Source: an uncultured Anaerolineaceae bacterium
Lineage (GTDB): Bacteria > Chloroflexota > Anaerolineae > Anaerolineales > Anaerolineaceae
Length of the DNA stretch: 12,550 nt
Assembly: GCA_937907495.1 (NCBI GenBank)
Contig: CALESS010000241.1
Span: forward strand, 1-12,550
Direction of reading: 5' to 3'
Shown here: in pieces, positions 1 to 6,679 of the stretch
Layout of the letters: each line of letters starts with the position of its first letter
How positions within the stretch are numbered: position 1 is the first letter of the stretch
Translations under genes and position numbers: made by a program
The notes under the pieces: model-generated
Databases searched by the model: none
Told to the model about the DNA's origin: nothing
Seen by the model: the letters and a program-made list of their open reading frames with translations, nothing else

Positions 1-80
1 TGCGCCTCGTTGCGGCAACTCGTCAGGCTATTGCCAATAGCCTGGCTTTGCTGGGCATCACAGCCCCACAAGCGATGTGA
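1..80 (+). CDS. C-terminal tail of an unidentified upstream gene (partial)
   Basis: An open frame enters from the left edge (codons begin at base 3) and ends at TGA 78-80, giving 25 visible residues ending in ITAPQAM. The composition is that of an ordinary helical C-terminus. The next start codon lies 30 nt downstream with its own ribosome-binding site, so the two genes are probably cotranscribed. Too little is visible to name a family. The other two forward frames are worse candidates: one stops after 12 codons, and the other, although open to base 99, would overlap the next gene's ribosome-binding site. Part of the tail is a 9-bp inverted repeat (24-44). Confidence 0.5.
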   Translation, partial: RLVAATRQAIANSLALLGITAPQAM

Positions 81-110
81 AAAAATCTATTTCACGTAAG
101 GAGTGACTGT

Positions 111-1427
111 ATGACCATTCGAACCCTTATTATGGGCGCTGCTGGGCGCGACTTCCACAACTTCAATGTTTTCTTCCGCGGGAACCCGGAATACAAGGTT
201 GTCGCCTTTACGGCAACCCAGATTCCCAACATTGATGGGCGGAAATACCCGGCGGCCCTCGCCGGGGAACTGTATCCTGAAGGGATCCCGATCTTCCCGG
301 AAAGCGATCTCGTACGCTTGATCAAGGAAATGGATGTCCAGCAGGTGATTTTTGCCTATTCGGATGTCCCCCATGAGGTGGTGATGCACAAAGCCTCCAT
401 GGTGTTGGCAGCTGGTGCAGATTTCCGCTTGATGGGTCAGAAATCCACCCAGGTGAAATCCACCAAACCCGTGGTTTCCATTTGCGCCGTGCGCACCGGT
501 TCTGGCAAGAGCCAGACCACCCGGCGGGTGTCTTTGATCCTGCGCGAGATGGGCTACAAAGTGGCTGCCATCCGGCATCCCATGCCCTATGGCGACCTGG
601 TAAAACAGAAAGTGCAGCGCTTTGCCTCCTATGACGACCTGGACCTGCACGAATGCACCATCGAGGAGCGCGAGGAATATGAACCCCACATTGATAATGG
701 CGTGATTGTGTATGCCGGGGTGGATTATGAAGCGATTTTGCGCCAGGCCGAGCAGGAAGTGGATATCGTCCTCTGGGATGGCGGTAATAACGATTTTCCG
801 TTTTATGTGCCGGACCTGGCAATTGTGGTGGCAGACCCGCACCGCGCCGGCCATGAGTATACCTACCACCCGGGTGAGACCAATGTGCGGGCGGCGGATG
901 TATTCGTCATCAACAAGGTGGATACAGCCGACCCGGACAAGGTGATTGCTGTCCGCAATCGCTTGAATGAATTGAACCCGCACGCGCTGGTGATTGAAGG
1001 GGCCTCCCCGCTGTTTGTGGAATACCCCCAGGAAATCCGCGGCAAGCGGGTGCTGGTGATTGAAGACGGCCCGACCCTGACCCATGGCGAGATGGCCTAT
1101 GGTGCTGGCTGGGTGGCTGCGCGGCGCTTTGGGGCGGCGGAAATTGTGGATCCACGGCCCTTCGCAGTGGGTTCCATCACCGCCACTTATGAGAAGTACC
1201 CGACCACCGGCCCCATCCTGCCTGCGATGGGCTATGGGGATGAAATGACCCGTGACCTGGAAATCACAATCAACAATTCGGATGTAGACCTGGTGATCTC
1301 CGCTACCCCGATTGATTTGACCCGCGTCATTAACGTCAACAAGCCGATGCAGCGGGTGCGGTATGAACTCCAGGAGATTGGTTTGCCGACCCTGGAAGAT
1401 ATTTTGAAAGCCAAGTTTGGCAAGTAA
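111..1427 (+). CDS. COG2403-type P-loop GTPase, related to cyclic 2,3-diphosphoglycerate synthetase
   Basis: This 438-residue cytoplasmic protein has an N-terminal Rossmann-like segment (MGAAGRDFHNFN, residues 8-19) and a central nucleotide-binding domain. Its P-loop is RTGSGKS (128-134), it has an acidic DGGNND motif (223-228) that could act as Walker B, and NKVD (268-271) resembles the guanine-specifying G4 motif of GTPases. The length and motif order match the COG2403 family, which includes the archaeal cyclic 2,3-diphosphoglycerate synthetase; the bacterial members have no agreed function. The ATG at 111 is supported by AAGGAG at 98-103 with a 7-nt spacer. It follows the upstream partial gene by 30 nt and is separated from obg by a strong hairpin. 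The family call is firm. The cyclic-diphosphoglycerate activity is only an annotation by homology and should not be assumed here. Confidence 0.85.
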   Translation: MTIRTLIMGAAGRDFHNFNVFFRGNPEYKVVAFTATQIPNIDGRKYPAALAGELYPEGIPIFPESDLVRLIKEMDVQQVIFAYSDVPHEVVMHKASMVLAAGADFRLMGQKSTQVKSTKPVVSICAVRTGSGKSQTTRRVSLILREMGYKVAAIRHPMPYGDLVKQKVQRFASYDDLDLHECTIEEREEYEPHIDNGVIVYAGVDYEAILRQAEQEVDIVLWDGGNNDFPFYVPDLAIVVADPHRAGHEYTYHPGETNVRAADVFVINKVDTADPDKVIAVRNRLNELNPHALVIEGASPLFVEYPQEIRGKRVLVIEDGPTLTHGEMAYGAGWVAARRFGAAEIVDPRPFAVGSITATYEKYPTTGPILPAMGYGDEMTRDLEITINNSDVDLVISATPIDLTRVINVNKPMQRVRYELQEIGLPTLEDILKAKFGK

Positions 1428-1446
1428 TTTGCACAACTTAAATAAG

Positions 1447-1481
1447 GCGAGGTTTTGGGGAATCCCAAAACCTCGCTTGTT
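1447..1481 (+). terminator. Perfect 13-bp hairpin between the COG2403 gene and obg (terminator or attenuator)
   Basis: The arms 1447-1459 and 1464-1476 are exact reverse complements (GCGAGGTTTTGGG and its partner) around a GAAT tetraloop, followed by a short U-rich tail TTGTT. The shape is that of an intrinsic terminator with a weak tail. Only 25 nt separate the hairpin from the obg ATG, too little for a complete promoter. Either transcription reads through, or a promoter lies upstream of the hairpin and the hairpin becomes part of the obg leader. Confidence 0.65.
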
Positions 1482-1501
1482 CAGAGGATGATGAGGAAAA
1501 G

Positions 1502-2764
1502 ATGTTTATAGATGAAGCGAAAGTTTATGTGCGTTCGGGGAATGGCGGCAATGGGATGGTTCACTTCCACCGCGAGAAATTTGTGACTCGCGGCGGCCCG
1601 GATGGCGGTGACGGCGGACGGGGTGGAGATGTGGTGATCCAGGTGGTGCCGACATTGAACACCCTGCAAACCTTGCATTACAAGAATCGCTTCATTGCAG
1701 AGAGTGGCGGGAATGGCGGCGTTAACAACCAGACGGGGAAATCCGCTGCGGAACTGGTGATCCAGGTGCCGCCGGGGACGGTTGTTTATGATGATAACAC
1801 GGGCGAATTGATTGTTGACCTGGTGGAGCCCGGTCAGCGAATGGTGCTGGTGAAGGGCGGGCGAGGCGGAAGGGGCAATATCCATTTTGCCAATGCCCGC
1901 AACCAGGCGCCGCGCACGGCGGAAAAGGGAGAACCCTATGAAGAACGCTGGCTGCGCATGGAATTGAAACTGATTGCCGATATTGGCATAATCGGTGTGC
2001 CGAATGCGGGCAAGAGCAGTTTTTTGGCGGCGGTGACGAATGCCAAGCCCAAAATTGCCAATTATCCCTTCACCACGTTGGAGCCTAACCTGGGTGTTGC
2101 CGAGTTGGATTTTGATAACTCGTTGGTGCTGGCAGATATCCCCGGATTGATCGAAGGCGCCCATGAAGGCGCCGGGCTGGGTTACGCCTTCCTGCGGCAT
2201 ATCCAGCGTACCCGGGTGCTCATCCACGTATTGGATGGGATGGCGGAAGATCCGCTGGCTGATTTTTCGCAGATCAACAGCGAGCTTTCTTTGTTTGACC
2301 CGCACCTGGGAGAAAAGCCGCAGCTTGTTGTATATAACAAGATGGATGTGCCGGAAGTGCAGGAGCGCTGGGAGGAGATTCGGGCGGAATTGGAGGGCCG
2401 GGGGTATGTGGTGTTCGCTGTTTCTGCGCTGGCGCGAGACAACCTGCAGCCGGTGTTGTGGAAGGCGTTGGAATTGCTACAAACCGCCCCGATGCCCGAA
2501 ACGGCCGTGACCACCTTGCCGGTTTACCGCCCGGCGGAAGATCCGCGCGCGTTCACCATCCAGCAGACGGATGAAGGTTACCAGGTGAACGGCGCGGCCA
2601 TTGAACGGGCCGCCAAAATGACCTACTGGGAACACGATGGCTCCCTGCGGCGGTTCCAGAAATTGCTGGAGCGCCTGGGGGTGGATGAAGCACTGCGGAA
2701 ATTAGGCGTTGAAGAGGGAGATACAGTGTTTGTCGGTGACTTTGAATTGGAGTGGAAGGACTAA
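1502..2764 (+). CDS. obg: GTPase Obg/CgtA, ribosome assembly and stress GTPase
   Basis: This 420-residue protein has all three Obg parts in order: the glycine-rich OBG fold (about residues 1-158, with GGPDGGDGGRGGD at 31-43), the GTPase domain (about 159-335) and a C-terminal OCT domain (about 345-420). The GTPase motifs are intact: G1 GVPNAGKS (165-172), G2 threonines 191-192, G3 DIPG (212-215), G4 NKMD (279-282) and G5 SAL (308-310). Obg proteins bind the large ribosomal subunit late in assembly and link growth to nucleotide alarmones. The ATG at 1502 has GAGGA just upstream (1493-1497). The stop is 5 nt before nadD, and obg-nadD adjacency is common in bacteria, so the two are almost certainly cotranscribed. 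Confidence 0.97.
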   Translation: MFIDEAKVYVRSGNGGNGMVHFHREKFVTRGGPDGGDGGRGGDVVIQVVPTLNTLQTLHYKNRFIAESGGNGGVNNQTGKSAAELVIQVPPGTVVYDDNTGELIVDLVEPGQRMVLVKGGRGGRGNIHFANARNQAPRTAEKGEPYEERWLRMELKLIADIGIIGVPNAGKSSFLAAVTNAKPKIANYPFTTLEPNLGVAELDFDNSLVLADIPGLIEGAHEGAGLGYAFLRHIQRTRVLIHVLDGMAEDPLADFSQINSELSLFDPHLGEKPQLVVYNKMDVPEVQERWEEIRAELEGRGYVVFAVSALARDNLQPVLWKALELLQTAPMPETAVTTLPVYRPAEDPRAFTIQQTDEGYQVNGAAIERAAKMTYWEHDGSLRRFQKLLERLGVDEALRKLGVEEGDTVFVGDFELEWKD

Positions 2765-2769
2765 CCCGG

Positions 2770-3366
2770 ATGCGGCTGGGGGTCTTCGGCGGCACGTTTG
2801 ATCCACCCCACCTGGGGCATTTAATCCTGGCGGCGGAAGCTGCAGATCAATTGCGGCTGGATCGGGTGTTATGGGTACTGACGCCTAATCCGCCACACAA
2901 GCGGGGAGTGGTTCTTTCTCCGTTGCCAATTCGGTTGGAATTGTTGCAGGCAGCCCTGGCGGACGTGCCAACCTTCGAGTTAAGTGATGTCGAAATCCGG
3001 CGGGTTGGCCCGCATTATTCGCTGGATACCATACGGCAGTTGAAGCAAGACTTTCCACAGGACGAGATTATTTTTTTGATCGGGGGAGATTCACTGCGGG
3101 ACCTGCCCACCTGGCACCGCCCGCTGGATGTGGTGGAAGCCGTGGATGGCTTGGGCGTGATGCGCCGACCGGGGGCGCGCATTCCGCTGGCGGATTTGGA
3201 AGAGAAAATCCCCGGGCTGAAGGATAAATTGGCCTGGGTGGATGCACCCCGGATTCAAATCTCTGCCTCAGATATCCGGATGCGGATTCGAGAGGGGAAA
3301 CCATTCCGCTTTTTCGTGTTACCGTCGGTGTACCAAATCATTCTAGAACGCGGATTGTATCGGTAA
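2770..3366 (+). CDS. nadD: Nicotinate-nucleotide adenylyltransferase
   Basis: The 198-residue product is NadD, which transfers AMP from ATP to nicotinate mononucleotide to make deamido-NAD in NAD biosynthesis. The nucleotidyltransferase signature GGTFDPPHLGH is at residues 7-17, with the catalytic HxGH, and the C-terminal ATP-binding motif is ISASDIR (164-170). GGDSL (105-109) and PTWHRP (113-118) are also typical of the family. I chose the ATG at 2770 over the in-frame GTG at 2752. The ATG gives the canonical N-terminus, MRLGVFGGTFDP, and has GGAAGGA (2754-2760) at a good distance, whereas the GTG start would overlap the end of obg. The rsfS gene that often follows nadD is not present downstream in this window. 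Confidence 0.96.
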   Translation: MRLGVFGGTFDPPHLGHLILAAEAADQLRLDRVLWVLTPNPPHKRGVVLSPLPIRLELLQAALADVPTFELSDVEIRRVGPHYSLDTIRQLKQDFPQDEIIFLIGGDSLRDLPTWHRPLDVVEAVDGLGVMRRPGARIPLADLEEKIPGLKDKLAWVDAPRIQISASDIRMRIREGKPFRFFVLPSVYQIILERGLYR

Positions 3367-3369
3367 GCC

Positions 3370-4542
3370 ATGAATTTATTAAAAGATAAGCGTTTCGCTT
3401 CCATTGCCCTGGGTCATTTAATGATTGACATCATGAACAGTCAACGGCTGGTCATTTTACCGTTCATTAGTGTCCTGATGGGGCTGAGCAATTCCACGTT
3501 GGGTATAATTGGTTCTGTTTATGTCATCAGTGCAGCCCTCATGCAGCCGGTGTTTGGCTGGCTCTCCGACCGGTTTGGCCCCAAGTGGCTGGCAGCCGGC
3601 GGTGTGCTCTGGATGGCTGGATTCTTGAGCCTGGCGTTGATTTTGCCCGGCTGGGCGGGCATCACCTTTTTGGTGGTTGCCTCCATTGGCTCCGGAATGT
3701 TTCACCCGGCGGGGGCAGCCCAGGCAACTTCCATCGGGCAAACTTCCCGGGCCGGCAAAGAGACGGTTACGGCTTCCTATTTCTTTGTGTTTGGTCAATT
3801 GGGGTATTTTATTGGCCCCTTGTTGGGCGGGTTCTTGCTCAACCACTGGCAAATGCCGGGAATTTTAATCGTGACGATTGTGGCGGTACCGCTGGGGATC
3901 TTCATAGCGGTCAACCTGAATGGCAGCCGCCTGGGCAGTACAGCCCGGGTGGAAAAACCAGCCCACCCGGTTCCGGGTTCGCGGGCCGGCTGGGTGGGAA
4001 TTGTAGGCCTGGTGCTGATTACGGCATCCCAATCCTGGGCTCAGCAGAATATTTCCAATTTTCTACCCAAATATTTGAGTGACCTCGGCCAACCCGCCAC
4101 TTACTATGGGCTGATGGCATCGGTTTATATGCTGGGGTCTGCGCTGGGGAATGTGACAGCCGGTTACCTGGGCCAGCGGATGCAGAAGCGGTGGATTGTG
4201 CTGGTGAGCCTGGGGTTGGCTGCAGCACCGATTGCCCTGTTTGCTCCTTTCATTCAAAGCGGCTGGTTGATTCCGCTGGTGGCATTGGCCGGGTTCTTTC
4301 TTGGGGCGGCTTATACCATCGTGGTGGTGCTGGGACAGAAAATTATTCCCGGCGGGATGGGCCTCGCTTCCGGGTTAATCCTGGGGTTCGTGTTTTCCTC
4401 AGGGGCATTGGGGGTGGCTTTCACCGGCGGCCTGGCGGATGCCTGGGGATTCGACCGCGTGTTTTTGATGACTGCCATCATCGCGGCGGCGGGCGGTCTG
4501 GCAAGCCTCCTGGTGGAGCGGGAAGAAGGATTGAAGGGATAA
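3370..4542 (+). CDS. Major facilitator superfamily transporter, Fsr-like
   Basis: This 390-residue, strongly hydrophobic protein has the two-bundle layout of a 12-helix MFS transporter, with a polar central loop at about residues 183-207. GWLSDRFGPK (63-72) is the loop 2-3 motif A of the superfamily. GMFHPAGAA (109-117) resembles the motif seen in the fosmidomycin-resistance (Fsr) branch and related drug or metabolite exporters. The ATG at 3370 is only 3 nt after the nadD stop and has no convincing Shine-Dalgarno sequence, which suggests translational coupling to nadD. The substrate cannot be read from the sequence, and resistance to fosmidomycin should not be assumed. The gene ends at a bidirectional terminator. 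Confidence 0.85.
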   Translation: MNLLKDKRFASIALGHLMIDIMNSQRLVILPFISVLMGLSNSTLGIIGSVYVISAALMQPVFGWLSDRFGPKWLAAGGVLWMAGFLSLALILPGWAGITFLVVASIGSGMFHPAGAAQATSIGQTSRAGKETVTASYFFVFGQLGYFIGPLLGGFLLNHWQMPGILIVTIVAVPLGIFIAVNLNGSRLGSTARVEKPAHPVPGSRAGWVGIVGLVLITASQSWAQQNISNFLPKYLSDLGQPATYYGLMASVYMLGSALGNVTAGYLGQRMQKRWIVLVSLGLAAAPIALFAPFIQSGWLIPLVALAGFFLGAAYTIVVVLGQKIIPGGMGLASGLILGFVFSSGALGVAFTGGLADAWGFDRVFLMTAIIAAAGGLASLLVEREEGLKG

Positions 4543-4563
4543 CCTGAGCCGGAAGAACCCGGC

Positions 4564-4603
4564 AAAAAACGCCAGAGAAGATTTCGTCTCCCTGGTGTTT
4601 TTG
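4564..4603. terminator. Bidirectional intrinsic terminator between convergent genes
   Basis: The arms AACGCCAG (4568-4575) and CTGGTGTT (4592-4599) pair with one G-U wobble and can extend inward imperfectly through AGA/TCT. The + strand exits into TTTTT (4598-4602) and the - strand into TTTTTT (complement of 4564-4569). It lies between the MFS stop (4542) and the end of the C45-family gene (4616), where a two-way terminator is expected. Confidence 0.75.
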
Positions 4604-4615
4604 ATTCAGGAGGGA

Positions 4616-5710
4616 TTAAAGCTGGAAGCGGTGATACGGGTTGACGCAGGGGTTTCCCCAGGCCAGGTCCATGGTGCGCTCGTTGAGGTCCATCACCAGG
4701 GCGCAGATGGTTGTTTCACGGTCCATGGGGTTCAGTTCATGGATCGAATGATTGCAAATGGAATCGGGATAATTCGTGTGATCCCGCTGGATGGCTTGCA
4801 GAGTCTGGCGGGTGTGCTGGTGGGATTGCCGCAGCAGGCGGTCTGCCCGGTAATAGCGAATGCGGGTGCTGACCAGTTCATCCGGCTCGTTTTCCAACTC
4901 CTGCATCCTGGGGTCGAGGTAATGGTTGGTATGGGCGATGACCCCGTCCTCGGCATATAAAAAGGCAGAATTGCGAGCAGAGACCTCGATGCTGTAGAGT
5001 TCTCCACTCTCATGGGCGATGAGGTGATTATAACCGGCGGCGCGCTGGGGCGTGGTGGTGGCGCGGATGGCGCCATCAATGGTGCGGGCCGCCAGGACCG
5101 CCCGGGAGACGACCACGCGCGGCGTGCCGATGCGGGTGTCGGAGGGGTAGACAGAATCACAGCACTGAGCAAGGCCATAGGCATTTAGACCGATGTTCGG
5201 CAGCAAGGCGCCATAGGTCATCGCCAGGAAGGGAGGCTCATCCTGCGGGGTGGCATGGACGATGTAAATATCGGGTTCGTCTTCTGGCAGCCAATCTTCA
5301 TTGTGGGCGACCAGGATGTGTCCGTTGGCGGTGCGGGTTTCGTTGACGGCGAAGCTGGTGCATTTGGTTAAGTGCAGGGCGTCCATGGTGACTGCTTCGA
5401 GGGCGTTGACGACTGCGATCTCATCGAGCGTGACATTTGCACCTTCTGCAAAGCCGAGCATCTCTTCCACATATTGCGGATAGCGCTCTTCGATAAAGGG
5501 GATGTATTTGCGAGCTTGAATGAGCGCGCCCTCCCAGGTCAGTTGGAGCTGGCTGTGGGCGGAATCGATCAGTACCTGGGCGTTGGTGACGCTACGTTGA
5601 ATCAAACCGCGGCAGGCTTCCCCGATCTGGCGGCCCATTTCCAAATGAGATCCGGAAGCGTAGACAATGGGAGGCGGATTTTTATAAAACAAGGTATCTT
5701 TATTTTCCAT
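4616..5710 (-). CDS. C45-family Ntn hydrolase (acyl-CoA:6-aminopenicillanate acyltransferase-like)
   Basis: This 364-residue protein resembles the C45/IAT family, whose members self-cleave just before a cysteine that becomes the N-terminal nucleophile. The likely nucleophile is Cys117 in TKCTSFAV, followed by the typical NGHILVAHNEDW segment (129-140). That predicts a small alpha chain of about 116 residues and a beta chain of about 248. The residue before the cysteine is Lys, whereas the fungal enzyme has Gly. There is no signal peptide, so the protein is probably cytoplasmic. The family acts on amides or acyl transfer, and bacterial substrates are mostly unknown; penicillin chemistry should not be inferred. 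No Shine-Dalgarno sequence precedes the ATG. Instead a near-consensus promoter sits directly upstream, so the mRNA is probably leaderless. Confidence 0.82.
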   Translation of the reverse strand: MENKDTLFYKNPPPIVYASGSHLEMGRQIGEACRGLIQRSVTNAQVLIDSAHSQLQLTWEGALIQARKYIPFIEERYPQYVEEMLGFAEGANVTLDEIAVVNALEAVTMDALHLTKCTSFAVNETRTANGHILVAHNEDWLPEDEPDIYIVHATPQDEPPFLAMTYGALLPNIGLNAYGLAQCCDSVYPSDTRIGTPRVVVSRAVLAARTIDGAIRATTTPQRAAGYNHLIAHESGELYSIEVSARNSAFLYAEDGVIAHTNHYLDPRMQELENEPDELVSTRIRYYRADRLLRQSHQHTRQTLQAIQRDHTNYPDSICNHSIHELNPMDRETTICALVMDLNERTMDLAWGNPCVNPYHRFQL

Positions 5711-5716
5711 AAGATA

Positions 5717-5745
5717 ACTATAGATGAAGATGGAGGATTTGCCAA
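5717..5745 (-). promoter_or_regulatory. Housekeeping-type promoter of the C45-family gene (leaderless)
   Basis: On the - strand a -35 TTGGCA (5740-5745) and a -10 TATAGT (5717-5722) are separated by exactly 17 nt, and each differs from consensus by one base. The -10 ends 6 nt before the ATG at 5710, so the expected transcription start falls on or next to the A of the start codon. Confidence 0.6.
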
Positions 5746-5749
5746 GGGA

Positions 5750-5783
5750 AATAGAAGCAGGGCGCCGGGGAAGGGCGCCCTGC
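5750..5783 (-). terminator. GC-rich hairpin terminator at the end of the sigma-factor operon
   Basis: A perfect 10-bp stem (GCAGGGCGCC at 5757-5766 with 5774-5783) closes a 7-nt loop 18 nt beyond the lipoprotein stop. On the - strand it is followed by TTCTATTT, a modest U-rich tail. It separates the operon from the promoter of the C45-family gene. Confidence 0.6.
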
Positions 5784-5801
5784 CAGGGGAGGATGGCATT
5801 T

Positions 5802-6650
5802 TTACTGGCTGATTAATTCCAGGCTGCCGACACCCATATCAATGGTGAAGGTTAAGCCGGGGCCGCTGCCCGTGGTTTCGTAAACGCTGTTGGTGACAGA
5901 CCAGGTGCCAGTGGGTTGGACGTTATTCAACCCACCGCTGACGGTGACCCGGGCGGGTACGCCTTTGGGAATGATGATTTTAATGGTACTGAGACCGGAG
6001 GAAACCCGGATATCACCAGCCTGTTGCAGTGTTCCGGAAAAATCCAGGGTATAGGAGCCGGCGCCGCTTTCAAAATCCATCACCGCAAAGTTGGCGTTTG
6101 CCAGGCCGGTCAGGGTGACCTCGGAAGCCCCGGTTTTATAGGTAAAGCGAGACATGGTCTGGGGATTGGGGGCATTGAAAACCACCGCATTCTTGCTGGC
6201 GCCATCGGAAATCTCCAGGCGGGTTAAGGGAACACCGGAGAGGTCCATGGTTCCTTCGTAAGCTCCCAGTTCCAGGTTCAATTCCATGGGGAGGCTGCCC
6301 AGTTTGAGATTCCAATCGTTTTTATAGCTGCGACCGGAAGGGATGGAAACGTTGGCTTGCTGGCGGATGGTGAGGTTGGACCCGCTGCGCAGGATTTGGG
6401 GTTCCCAACTGACGACATTAAAGGTGGCAGTTCCTTCCACCCAGGCTGCTCCCCCGGGGGCCAGCGAGAGGCGACCGGCGCCCATCGCCAGGGTCAGGCG
6501 GGGAGTTCCACCGCCATCCGGGGCGGCTTCATTGATGGTGAGGACGTTGGTATCCCCGGGTGTGGGAGGGGTGGTGGGGTTGATTTCAATACACCCCGCC
6601 AGAGAAAGGGCCAGGCCAAGGATCAGGATTGTGTATAGAATGGGTTTCAT
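5802..6650 (-). CDS. Toast-rack (DUF2154-like) lipoprotein
   Basis: The 282-residue product starts with a lipoprotein signal peptide. Hydrophobic residues 3-17 lead to the lipobox LAGC with Cys20, followed by a Pro/Thr linker, so it should be lipid-anchored outside the membrane. The rest consists of short beta-strand repeats rich in Gly (LAMGAGRLSL, GAGSYTLDFSG, GLSTIKIIIPKG), the pattern of the toast-rack domain that also occurs in LiaF-like envelope-stress proteins. No catalytic residues are apparent, so a binding or sensing role is more likely than an enzymatic one. The ATG at 6650 has AAGGAAGAAG upstream. It is the last gene of the sigma-factor operon, 29 nt after the beta-helix membrane protein, and ends before a GC-rich hairpin. 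Confidence 0.75.
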   Translation of the reverse strand: MKPILYTILILGLALSLAGCIEINPTTPPTPGDTNVLTINEAAPDGGGTPRLTLAMGAGRLSLAPGGAAWVEGTATFNVVSWEPQILRSGSNLTIRQQANVSIPSGRSYKNDWNLKLGSLPMELNLELGAYEGTMDLSGVPLTRLEISDGASKNAVVFNAPNPQTMSRFTYKTGASEVTLTGLANANFAVMDFESGAGSYTLDFSGTLQQAGDIRVSSGLSTIKIIIPKGVPARVTVSGGLNNVQPTGTWSVTNSVYETTGSGPGLTFTIDMGVGSLELISQ

Positions 6651-6679
6651 TTGCTTCTTCCTTTCAAATGGGATAAGGA

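Noticed and set aside
76..96. Crp/Fnr-like site (TGTGA ... TCAC)
   Set aside because: The half-sites are 11 nt apart instead of 6, and the location between two cotranscribed genes does not suit an activator site.
87..1436. A long open frame on the - strand opposite the COG2403 gene, and a similar one opposite obg (1481-2305)
   Set aside because: Their products are low-complexity, His- and Gly-rich and match no family. They mirror the codon bias of the real genes, which have intact motifs and ribosome-binding sites.
2752..2769. GTG at 2752 as the nadD start
   Set aside because: It lies inside obg and adds six residues that NadD proteins lack. The ATG at 2770 has a correctly spaced GGAAGGA.
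3370..4542. Calling the MFS gene a fosmidomycin-resistance gene
   Set aside because: Only family-level motifs are visible, and substrate specificity in this branch cannot be read from them.
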